From Roseobacter sp. (lineage in GTDB: Bacteria > Pseudomonadota > Alphaproteobacteria > Rhodobacterales > Rhodobacteraceae), in NCBI GenBank assembly GCA_018500125.2, contig JAHBAM020000105.1:1-42515 (forward strand): 42,515 nt of DNA. Reading direction: 5' to 3'. This document shows, piece by piece, positions 27,614 through 34,226 of this stretch (position 1 is its first letter; each line of letters begins with the position of its first letter). The notes under the pieces are model-generated. The model was not told where the DNA came from, searched no databases, and was given only the letters and a program-made list of their open reading frames with translations. Made by a program: the position numbers and the translations under genes.

Positions 27614-27639
27614 GGGCGGGTTTGAAACAAAACCCGCCC
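27614..27639 (+). terminator. Perfect 10-bp hairpin after the FKBP gene
   Basis: GGGCGGGTTT (27614-27623) pairs fully with AAACCCGCCC (27630-27639) over the loop GAAACA, 9 bases after the stop. No U-run follows, so it is a probable but non-canonical terminator or 3'-end-protecting stem. Confidence 0.5.
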
Positions 27640-27720
27640 AAGTCTCGCGAAACCTTGATTGGTGGGTGAGAGCCTCTTTGCGCTATACCTCAACGACCAG
27701 AGGCGCAAAGGAGAAGCCCG

Positions 27721-28449
27721 ATGTGGCGCAGCATTACATTTGTTATCCTGATGCTTGCGGGGTTTGCCGCCTCTGCCAAGGCTGAGGACAACCGGCTTGT
27801 TGTGGTCGAGCTTTTCACCTCGCAGGGCTGTTCGAGCTGCCCGCCGGCGGACGCTTTCTTGCATGAGCTGGCGGCGCGGGAGGATGTGCTCGCGCTCGGA
27901 CTTCACGTGGATTATTGGGATTATATCGGCTGGACCGATGTGTTTGGCCAAAAGGCCCATTCGGACCGTCAGCGCGCCTATGCCCGTGTCGGCGGGCGGC
28001 GCTCTGTTTATACGCCCCAGATGGTTGTTCAGGGCGAGCAGCATATTGTCGGCAACCACCCCGTCGAAGTGAACCGCCTGATCCGGCGTCATCAGGCAGA
28101 CGCCGCCAAGGCGCGCCTGACGGTGGTGCGCGAGGCCGGGCTGCTGCGCATTGCAGCGCAGGCAGAAACACCGGCACAAACACAAACACAAGCGCAGGGG
28201 CGTGGCGAGCCTGTGGCTGTGCTGATGGTGCGGTATGTGCCCCGCGCTGTGACTCAGATCCAGCGGGGAGAAAACGCGGGGCTTGAGATCGCATATGCCA
28301 ATATCGTGACAGACATCAAACTGCTCGACGTCTGGGATATGACGCGCCCCTATGAGGCCAGAGTGCCGCTGAGCGGGCCAGAGCGCGCCGCAATCATTGT
28401 GCAGGCGCGCGGGCATGGTCCGATTGTGGCTGCGGCGCGCGCCGATTGA
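27721..28449 (+). CDS. Secreted DUF1223 thioredoxin-fold protein
   Basis: A 242-residue protein with a signal peptide (WRSITFVILMLAGFAASAKA) and a DUF1223 domain. The domain opens VVVELFTSQGCSSCPPAD, a CxxC-like pair (Cys-Ser-Ser-Cys) in a thioredoxin-type fold, followed by HVDYWDYIGWTD. A GQRQRAYA-like and QMVVQG set completes the pattern. Function is not established for the family. Its 729-base frame has a Gln/Thr-rich loop at about 155-160. It sits just before soxT but in the opposite direction, and I do not assign it to the sox system. Confidence 0.85.
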   Translation: MWRSITFVILMLAGFAASAKAEDNRLVVVELFTSQGCSSCPPADAFLHELAAREDVLALGLHVDYWDYIGWTDVFGQKAHSDRQRAYARVGGRRSVYTPQMVVQGEQHIVGNHPVEVNRLIRRHQADAAKARLTVVREAGLLRIAAQAETPAQTQTQAQGRGEPVAVLMVRYVPRAVTQIQRGENAGLEIAYANIVTDIKLLDVWDMTRPYEARVPLSGPERAAIIVQARGHGPIVAAARAD

Positions 28450-28515
28450 GGCCGGCTTTGGAGGCGGTGCGGGAGCCGGCTCGGGGATAGCGCGGGCCTG
28501 GGCGCGCCCGCTGCC

Positions 28516-29568
28516 TTATTCTGCCGGTTGAAAGCCCTCGATGAGCTGGCGCAGCCCGAAAGCGGCTCCGGCAAAAATTGCGGCGAAGGTGATCGGGGCT
28601 GAATAGCTCAGCGTGGAGAAGGCCGAGAGGCCCTGACCGACGGTGCAGCCCATGGCCAGAACCGCCCCGGCGCCCATACAGGCCGCCCCCAAGAGCTGGC
28701 GGCGCAACTCGCGCGGATCTTCACAGGCTTCCCAGCGGAAGTGGCCTTTGATGAGCGAGCCAATGAAGGCTCCGATAAGCACCCCGCCCACCGAGCCGAC
28801 CGCAAAAGACGGCAGGCCCGCGGAGGCTGTCATGGCAAAGAGCAAGGTTTCCCCAACAGGGGCGCTGAAGCTATGGGACACAACCGGATAAGCGCCAAAT
28901 CCGTGGGCCGTGATATAGCCCGAAGCGGCCCAGCCGCTGACGATTGCTGCGGCCACCACCAGCGCCCAGAAGGCTGAGGCCGGGCTTTTGCGAAAGGCCG
29001 GAGAGGCCAGCGAGGCGAGGGCGATCAGAAAGCCGATCGTCACCCCGAGCTTTGGCACGCCAAGACCTGTCTGTGCGGCGATAAAATGAACGATGCCGGG
29101 GGGCGCTGTGGCCTCTGTTTGAGGAAAGACCCAAATGCGCAGATAGGCGAGCGGGCCGGACAGCACCGCATAAGCCGAAACGCCCATCACCAGAACAATC
29201 ACAAAGGCACGCATATCGCCGCCGCCGAGCCGCGCCAGCGCGCCAAAGCCGCAGTTGCCCGCAAGGGCCATGCCATAGCCAAACATCAAGCCGCCAAGGA
29301 CCGAGGCAACGGGCATCCATGTGATGGACAGATAAAAGCTTTGCTCAAGCGCCACCATGCCCGCGCCGGAGAGCGCATATGTGCCCATGATCGCCGCGCC
29401 GATGGCAAGCCCCCACATCCGCAGGCGCAGGGTGTTGCCTCCGTAGAGCGCATCTTCAATCGCGCCGAGCGTGCAAAAGCGCCCGAGCCGGGCGGCAAGG
29501 CCGAGCAATACGCCGCCAAAAACGCCGGCCAGCGTCACAAAACTGCTTTCGGACAGTATATCAAGCAT
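28516..29568 (-). CDS. soxT: SoxT-type YeeE/YedE sulfur-compound permease
   Basis: A 350-residue inner-membrane protein of the YeeE/YedE (TsuA-like) family that moves thiosulfate or a related sulfur species. Several hydrophobic helices are separated by family motifs with cysteines: RFCTLGAIED near residue 32, GNCGFGALARLGGGDMR near 105, and MGCTVGQGLS near 310. The start is ATG 29568, with GGGAGGG about 6 bases upstream; a TTG lies two codons earlier. It follows soxR by 32 bases in the soxS-R-T order known from other alphaproteobacterial sox clusters. The exact substrate is inferred. Confidence 0.85.
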   Translation of the reverse strand: MLDILSESSFVTLAGVFGGVLLGLAARLGRFCTLGAIEDALYGGNTLRLRMWGLAIGAAIMGTYALSGAGMVALEQSFYLSITWMPVASVLGGLMFGYGMALAGNCGFGALARLGGGDMRAFVIVLVMGVSAYAVLSGPLAYLRIWVFPQTEATAPPGIVHFIAAQTGLGVPKLGVTIGFLIALASLASPAFRKSPASAFWALVVAAAIVSGWAASGYITAHGFGAYPVVSHSFSAPVGETLLFAMTASAGLPSFAVGSVGGVLIGAFIGSLIKGHFRWEACEDPRELRRQLLGAACMGAGAVLAMGCTVGQGLSAFSTLSYSAPITFAAIFAGAAFGLRQLIEGFQPAE

Positions 29569-29600
29569 CTGCAACCCTCCCCAGTCACGATGCGGTGTGT

Positions 29601-29939
29601 TCAGCTATCGTCGTCGCAAAACAGCTCGTAGACAAGCTCCAAAATGCGTTTGGGACGATTGTCTGCCAGACGGTAGTATATCGCCTTGCCGTCGCGGCGC
29701 GGAATAACGAGGCCTTCCAGACGCAAGCGCGAGAGCTGCTGGCTCACGGCGGCCTGACGCGCGGAGAGCAGGCTTTCAAGCTCGGTCACCGACTTTTCTC
29801 CTGTCACGAGGTGACAGAGGATCATCAGGCGGCCTTCGTGACTGACTGTTTTGAGGAAGTTGGACGCCTTGGTGGCGTTGTCCATGAACTTGTCGATTTC
29901 TGCATCGCTCAGATCATCGGTGAATTGTGGAAGTCCCAT
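29601..29939 (-). CDS. soxR: SoxR, ArsR-family sulfur-responsive repressor
   Basis: A 112-residue winged-helix DNA-binding protein. The recognition helix is SARQAAVSQQLSRLRLEGLV, and the wing is RRDGKAIYYRL. Cys42 in MILCHL and Cys108 in ELFC match the two-cysteine layout of persulfide sensors SqrR/BigR, so reactive sulfur could link them and release DNA. This differs from redox SoxR (MerR family) of enterobacteria. ATG 29939 follows AGAAGGA. A matching ATTC-N8-GAAT operator lies upstream of soxX. The function is inferred from family and context. Confidence 0.9.
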   Translation of the reverse strand: MGLPQFTDDLSDAEIDKFMDNATKASNFLKTVSHEGRLMILCHLVTGEKSVTELESLLSARQAAVSQQLSRLRLEGLVIPRRDGKAIYYRLADNRPKRILELVYELFCDDDS

Positions 29940-29978
29940 CGGGTATCCTTCTGCGCGGGACTTCGTGCCCCAAATTGT

Positions 29979-30362
29979 CTAATTGCTGGCAGCGGCGCCG
30001 TCAGGTTTTACATAGCTTGTTTTGGCCCTTAGCATCATTTCAAGCAGACCCCAAAAAAAATCTTCTCCGGGGTAGCCTTCAATCCGGCCGATTTCTTTGC
30101 CCTCATCTACCAGAATAAACGTCGGTGTGAACACAGGCTTGCGGGCGAAGTGCACATCCGCAGGAGGCCCATCTGCAATATTCACCAGACGCAAAGGGGC
30201 AAAAGCCCCTTCCGGTGTTTTGGGGTAGATCGGACCTATCTCGGCCAGCCACTTTTGGCAATAGTGGCAGCCTTTCTGCTCGACCATGATCAGTTCGACA
30301 GCAAGCGCCTGACTGGCCATGAAAAGAGAAAAAGCCACAAGGGAAAAAAACCGGGTGAGCAT
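29979..30362 (-). CDS. soxS: SoxS periplasmic thioredoxin
   Basis: A 127-residue exported thiol-disulfide protein. The leader LTRFFSLVAFSLFMASQALA is cleaved near residue 21, and the active site is Cys32-His-Tyr-Cys35 in KGCHYCQKW. A cis-proline-type segment FTPTFIL follows, as in thioredoxins. In Paracoccus SoxS keeps SoxY reduced and the pathway active. I take ATG 30362 as the start although the ribosome site is weak; a longer frame to 30398 would cover the shared promoter. It is divergent from soxV with 72 bases between. Confidence 0.85.
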   Translation of the reverse strand: MLTRFFSLVAFSLFMASQALAVELIMVEQKGCHYCQKWLAEIGPIYPKTPEGAFAPLRLVNIADGPPADVHFARKPVFTPTFILVDEGKEIGRIEGYPGEDFFWGLLEMMLRAKTSYVKPDGAAASN

Positions 30363-30393
30363 CGCCACATCATTGACTGTTTGAATTACACAC

Positions 30394-30412
30394 AACATAA
30401 TCTGAATATGTT
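30394..30412. promoter_or_regulatory. Inverted repeat in the soxS-soxV divergent promoter
   Basis: AACATA (30394-30399) and TATGTT (30407-30412) form a perfect 6-bp inverted repeat with a 7-base spacer, in the 72-base gap that must contain both promoters. It is a candidate SoxR or promoter element. It lacks the ATTC-N8-GAAT pattern seen upstream of soxX, although GAAT half-sites occur at 30383 and 30404. Confidence 0.35.
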
Positions 30413-30434
30413 AATTTGACAAGGAGCGCGGGCC

Positions 30435-31175
30435 ATGCTCGGCGAAATCAGCTACTGGGGCGCAGCATTGGCCGGGCTGGTGGCGTTTTTTACGCCCTGT
30501 ATCCTGCCGATGGTCCCGTTTTATCTGAGTTATATGGCGGGGATATCCATGAGCGAGCTGCGCGAGGAGGGCGATATTGCGCCCGGCGCGCAAAAGCGGC
30601 TTGTCGTCTCGGCCGTCATGTTTGCCTTGGGGGTGACAACGATCTTCATGCTGCTGGGCTTGGGAGCGACGGCTCTGGGGCAGGCTTTTGCACAGTGGAA
30701 GCAGCCTTTGTCTTATGTCGCGGCGGCGGTGATCTTTGTCTTTGGTCTGCATTTTCTGGGGGTGATCCGTATCGGATTTCTCTATCGGGAGGCGCGGATG
30801 GAGAGCAAGGCCGACCCTTCGACCGTGCTGGGCGCCTATGTCATGGGGCTGGCTTTCGGTTTTGGCTGGACGGCTTGTGTCGGGCCTGTGCTGGCGTCGA
30901 TTCTGTTTATGGCGAGCGGTATGGGCGAGCTGTGGAAGGGAGCGCTTTTGCTGGCCTGTTTCGGGCTGGGAATGACGGCGCCTTTTGTTCTGGCGGCTCT
31001 GTTTGCGAAGCCGTTTCTGAGCTTCATGGCGCGCTTCCGCCAGTATCAGGGCCACGTCGAAAAGGTCATGGGGGTGATGCTGATCGTGTTTGCGATCCTG
31101 ATTGCGACAAACACGGTGAATCTGATTGCCAACTGGATGATCGAGGTTTTCCCCAGCTTTCAGACGCTGGGATGA
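30435..31175 (+). CDS. soxV: SoxV, CcdA-type membrane thiol-electron transporter
   Basis: A 246-residue inner-membrane protein with about six helices. Two reactive cysteines occupy CcdA positions: Cys22 in FFTPCILPM and Cys148 in GWTACVGPVL. It carries reductant from cytoplasmic thioredoxin to periplasmic SoxW. ATG 30435 has AAGGAG 8 bases upstream. It opens the soxVWXYZAB unit, with soxW 21 bases downstream. Identification is secure by motif and synteny. Confidence 0.93.
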   Translation: MLGEISYWGAALAGLVAFFTPCILPMVPFYLSYMAGISMSELREEGDIAPGAQKRLVVSAVMFALGVTTIFMLLGLGATALGQAFAQWKQPLSYVAAAVIFVFGLHFLGVIRIGFLYREARMESKADPSTVLGAYVMGLAFGFGWTACVGPVLASILFMASGMGELWKGALLLACFGLGMTAPFVLAALFAKPFLSFMARFRQYQGHVEKVMGVMLIVFAILIATNTVNLIANWMIEVFPSFQTLG

Positions 31176-31196
31176 TGCGTGTAACGGGAGAGAGAT

Positions 31197-31760
31197 ATGA
31201 ATAAGATAGTGGCGGGTATCGCCGCGCTTTTGATTGGGCTGCCGGTTTACGGGGCCGAGCTTGGCGATGACGGGCTGCACAAGGCGGCCTGGATGCGTGA
31301 TACCTTCAAAGACCTGCGCGAAGATCTGGCCGAGGCCAACGCGGAGGGCAAGCGCCTTGCGATCATCATCGAGCAGCGCGGCTGCATCTATTGCAAGAAG
31401 ATGCATGAGGAGGTCTTTGTCGTTCCCGAGATCGACAGCTACATCACGGAGAATTACTTTTTCGTCCAGATCAATATGTTCGGAGATGTGGAGGTCACGG
31501 ATTTTGACGGCGAGACTTTGCCTGAAAAAGAGATGGTCCAGAAATGGGGCGCGCTTTTCACGCCCCTGATGATCTATTTTCCCGAAGAGGTGGCCGAGGG
31601 GCTGAGCGCGCCGCAGGCGGCTGTGGCGCAGGTGCCCGGTGCTTTTGGGAAATGGACCACGCTCAATATGCTGACCTGGGTGAAAGAAAAAGGCTATGCT
31701 GGCGAGGAGCCTTTCCAGAAATATCATGCGCGTATGCTGGAGACGCAACTTTCGGAATGA
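31197..31760 (+). CDS. soxW: SoxW periplasmic thioredoxin
   Basis: A 187-residue exported thioredoxin-fold protein. The leader is NKIVAGIAALLIGLPVYGA, and the redox motif is Cys63-Ile-Tyr-Cys66 in RGCIYCKKM. The cis-proline segment is GALFTPLMIYF. SoxW takes electrons from SoxV for periplasmic thiol reduction. The start has GGGAGAGAG upstream. It is separated from soxX by 159 bases that hold a SoxR-type operator and a likely promoter. Confidence 0.92.
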   Translation: MNKIVAGIAALLIGLPVYGAELGDDGLHKAAWMRDTFKDLREDLAEANAEGKRLAIIIEQRGCIYCKKMHEEVFVVPEIDSYITENYFFVQINMFGDVEVTDFDGETLPEKEMVQKWGALFTPLMIYFPEEVAEGLSAPQAAVAQVPGAFGKWTTLNMLTWVKEKGYAGEEPFQKYHARMLETQLSE

Positions 31761-31818
31761 TTTTTCGGGGCTTTGGAGCCTAAGAGACCGTGGGTCGCTC
31801 AAAGGCGTATAAATAGGT

Positions 31819-31838
31819 AAATTCATTTTCGTGAATTT
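31819..31838. promoter_or_regulatory. SoxR/SqrR-type operator upstream of soxX
   Basis: AAATTCA (31819-31825) and TGAATTT (31832-31838) form a perfect 7-bp inverted repeat over TTTTCG. Read as ATTC-N8-GAAT it matches the operator pattern I know for the SqrR/BigR family. A -35-like TTGCGA (31843-31848) and -10-like TACGGT (31866-31871), 17 bases apart, follow at once, so a bound repressor would block the promoter of soxXYZAB. Confidence 0.6.
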
Positions 31839-31842
31839 GTTG

Positions 31843-31871
31843 TTGCGAGTCTCTTGCCTGTCCACTACGGT
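31843..31871 (+). promoter_or_regulatory. Possible sigma70-type promoter of soxX
   Basis: TTGCGA (31843-31848) and TACGGT (31866-31871) are 17 bases apart and lie 49 bases before the soxX start, next to the operator palindrome. The match to the consensus is only fair, so the placement rather than the sequence is the main support. Confidence 0.35.
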
Positions 31872-31919
31872 ATGCAGAGCTAACCTAGCTTTAGAACACG
31901 GGTGGCCAAGGGAGGAATT

Positions 31920-32396
31920 ATGAGGTTCACAACACTTGCACTGGCGGCAACGCTGACAGCCGGAGCGGCTTATGCGGATATGGTTGCACCAAAAGATGTC
32001 GTCTTCACCGAAGATGGCGCGGTTGAAATGTCGCTGAGTGGCGCGGCTGGCAACGTCGAGGAAGGCATTGGTGTCTACTCGAGCCGCAGCAAAGGCAATT
32101 GCGTTGCTTGTCATGTCGTCAGCTCGCTGCCGGATGTCGCATTTCCGGGCAATATCGGCCCGGCGCTTGATGGCGTCGCAGACCGTTGGAATGAGGCGGA
32201 GTTGCGCGGTATCGTGTCAAACGCCAAGCTGACATACGACGGAACGATGATGCCGAGTTACTATAAGGTCGAGGGCTATCAGCGTCCGGGCAATGCCTAT
32301 ACCGGCAAGGCCGCAGAGGGTGCTCTGGATCCGCTTTTGAGCGCACAGCAGATTGAAGATGTTGTTGCGTTCCTGATGACACTGAAAGACGAGTGA
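31920..32396 (+). CDS. soxX: SoxX, cytochrome c subunit of SoxAX
   Basis: SoxX is the monohaem partner of SoxA; SoxAX couples thiosulfate to the SoxY cysteine and accepts the electrons. The 158-residue product has a signal peptide (RFTTLALAATLTAGAAYA) and a haem c site Cys61-Val-Ala-Cys64-His65. The probable methionine ligand is in GTMMPSYY (Met110/Met111). ATG 31920 is chosen because AGGGAGGA lies about 6 bases upstream. It heads soxXYZA. Confidence 0.95.
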   Translation: MRFTTLALAATLTAGAAYADMVAPKDVVFTEDGAVEMSLSGAAGNVEEGIGVYSSRSKGNCVACHVVSSLPDVAFPGNIGPALDGVADRWNEAELRGIVSNAKLTYDGTMMPSYYKVEGYQRPGNAYTGKAAEGALDPLLSAQQIEDVVAFLMTLKDE

Positions 32397-32441
32397 TCCA
32401 GTCCGCTGGACCGCTTTGAGAGAGACGTAAAGGAGTTAGAT

Positions 32442-32858
32442 ATGGAATTTTCACGACGTGATACGCTTGCCCTTGGGGTCGGCGCTGTTGCCCTGACAAT
32501 TCTGCCGTTTCAGGCCACTGCGGCCGCCGACGACATGATTGCAGCGTTTACAGGTGGCGCAGATGTGGCTGAAGGCGGTGTAACGCTGACGGCTCCTGAA
32601 ATCGCCGAAAATGGGAATACTGTTCCAGTCACCGTATCGGCGGACGGCGCAGAGGCGATTTTGCTTCTGGCGGCGGGCAACCCGACACCTGATGTGGCAA
32701 CATTTAATTTTGGCGAGCTGTCCGGTAGCCAGAGTGCCTCAACACGCATCCGTCTTGCCGGCACGCAAGATGTTGTTGCTGTGGCCAAGATGGCAGACGG
32801 CACATTTGCCCGCGCAAGCTCGACTGTAAAAGTGACCATTGGCGGCTGCGGCGGCTAA
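32442..32858 (+). CDS. soxY: SoxY, sulfur-carrier protein
   Basis: SoxY covalently carries the sulfur intermediates on its C-terminal swinging arm. The 138-residue product ends in GGCGG with Cys136 as the attachment point. The N terminus has a twin-arginine leader SRRDTLALGVG, so the folded protein is exported, presumably with SoxZ. Start ATG follows AAAGGAG. It is 45 bases after soxX and 18 before soxZ. Identification is secure. Confidence 0.96.
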   Translation: MEFSRRDTLALGVGAVALTILPFQATAAADDMIAAFTGGADVAEGGVTLTAPEIAENGNTVPVTVSADGAEAILLLAAGNPTPDVATFNFGELSGSQSASTRIRLAGTQDVVAVAKMADGTFARASSTVKVTIGGCGG

Positions 32859-32876
32859 TCAGAGGAGACGAAAAAA

Positions 32877-33206
32877 ATGGCAGATGGTGTAAAACCCCGC
32901 GTCAAAGCCCCCAAGTCGGCAGCAGCTGGCGAAGTTGTGACGATCAAGACTCTGATCAGTCACAGCATGGAATCAGGCCAGCGCAAAGACAGCGATGGCA
33001 ACAAGATTCCACGCTCGATCATCAACCGCTTTACCGCGGAATTTAACGGTAAGATGGTGATTGATGTTGCGCTCGCACCTGCGATCTCGACAAACCCGTA
33101 TTTCGAATTCGAAGCAACTGTTCCTGAAGCCGGTGATTTCAAATTCACCTGGTATGACGACGACGGTTCTGTCTACGAAGACGCAAAATCAGTCGCAATC
33201 GCCTGA
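32877..33206 (+). CDS. soxZ: SoxZ, SoxY partner
   Basis: SoxZ binds SoxY to form the carrier complex. The 109-residue product lacks a signal peptide, consistent with co-export on the SoxY Tat leader. Family features are KAPKSAAAGEVVTIKTLISHSMESGQ and a closing FTWYDDDGSVYEDAK. ATG 32877 has AGAGGAGA about 9 bases upstream. It sits between soxY and soxA. Identification is secure. Confidence 0.95.
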   Translation: MADGVKPRVKAPKSAAAGEVVTIKTLISHSMESGQRKDSDGNKIPRSIINRFTAEFNGKMVIDVALAPAISTNPYFEFEATVPEAGDFKFTWYDDDGSVYEDAKSVAIA

Positions 33207-33267
33207 TCAACACGCAGAAGTGCCTTGCCCCGCAGAAGGGCAGGGTGCTTTCCAAGGGAGGAAATGC

Positions 33268-34119
33268 ATGAACTTCAAGATAATGTCCCTCATCGGCGCG
33301 GTTGCGCTTGCTGTGCCAACATTTGGCATGGCTGACCCCGACGATGACACGCTGGTGATCAACGGCGATATCGCGATCACCACCAAAGCCCCGGCGCCTG
33401 CCCATTTGTCAGATTCGCTTGATGAAGTGATGTCTGGCTGGCACTTTCGCTCAGACGAAACACAGGCCATGGAAATGGACGATTTTGACAACCCCGGCAT
33501 GATTTTTGTCGAAGAGGGCGCCGAAATCTGGAATGCGGTTGACGGAAGCGAAGGCAAGTCCTGCGCAAGCTGTCACGGAGCGCCTGAAGAGATGGCCGGC
33601 GTAAAGGCCGTCTATCCGAAGTGGAACGACGCCGCAGGCGAAGTGCGCACAATCCAGATGCAAGTCAATGATTGCCGTGAAAACCGCATGGGCGCGAAGC
33701 CCTGGAAAACAGACAAGGGCGGCTCTATCCCTATGGAAGCGCTGCTGGCGTCTGTGTCACGCGGTTTGCCTGTCAATGTCGCGATCGACGGTCCGGCTCA
33801 GGCCACATGGGAAAAAGGTAAAGAGATTTACTACACCCGCTATGGCCAGCTTGAGCTGTCTTGTGCCAATTGCCACGAAGACAACTATGGCAATATGATC
33901 CGCGCGGATCATTTGAGCCAAGGCCAGATCAACGGCTTTCCCACATACCGTTTGAAAAACGCCAAGCTGAACGGCACGCACAGCCGCTTTAAGGGCTGCG
34001 TCCGTGACACACGCGCTGAAACATTCAGCCCGGGCAGCGCAGAGTTTGTTGCGCTTGAGCTTTATGTCGCCAGCCGCGGCAACGGTCTTTCGATCGAAGG
34101 GCCTTCTGTCCGCAACTAA
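33268..34119 (+). CDS. soxA: SoxA, dihaem cytochrome c subunit of SoxAX
   Basis: A 283-residue periplasmic protein. A signal peptide (about 1-22, ending GMA) is followed by two haem c sites, Cys99-x2-Cys102-His103 and Cys199-x2-Cys202-His203. The cysteine ligand of the first haem is probably Cys136 in NDCRENR. That of the catalytic haem is Cys244 in FKGCVRDTRAE, the persulfide cysteine. This is the dihaem type. ATG 33268 has AGGGAGGAA upstream. A rho-independent terminator follows the stop at once. Identification is secure. Confidence 0.96.
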   Translation: MNFKIMSLIGAVALAVPTFGMADPDDDTLVINGDIAITTKAPAPAHLSDSLDEVMSGWHFRSDETQAMEMDDFDNPGMIFVEEGAEIWNAVDGSEGKSCASCHGAPEEMAGVKAVYPKWNDAAGEVRTIQMQVNDCRENRMGAKPWKTDKGGSIPMEALLASVSRGLPVNVAIDGPAQATWEKGKEIYYTRYGQLELSCANCHEDNYGNMIRADHLSQGQINGFPTYRLKNAKLNGTHSRFKGCVRDTRAETFSPGSAEFVALELYVASRGNGLSIEGPSVRN

Positions 34120-34130
34120 ACCATCTAAAG

Positions 34131-34163
34131 CCCGCATCTCGACAGAGGTGCGGGTCTCTTTTT
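34131..34163 (+). terminator. Terminator between soxA and soxB
   Basis: CCCGCATCTC (34131-34140) pairs with GAGGTGCGGG (34145-34154) over the loop GACA, with one G-U pair, and is followed by TCTCTTTTT. It lies 11 bases after the soxA stop and 64 before the soxB start, so soxB should be partly uncoupled from soxXYZA. Confidence 0.8.
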
Positions 34164-34226
34164 GTCAGAACGCATTAGGTTTTGTGCATATGTTGCCGCC
34201 AATGCCCGAAGGAAGGTTCTCTTGCC

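Noticed and set aside
27721-28449. DUF1223 gene as a sox member
   Set aside because: It has a thioredoxin-like fold but is transcribed away from soxT and is not a standard sox gene, so its place may be chance.
30416-31204. 262-residue plus-strand frame offset from soxV
   Set aside because: soxV in its own frame has the CcdA cysteines and ribosome site; this frame is Gly/Arg-rich noise.
30411-32114. 567-residue minus-strand frame over soxV, soxW and soxX
   Set aside because: It spans three well-supported genes and has the low-complexity His/Gln/Arg pattern of a shadow frame.
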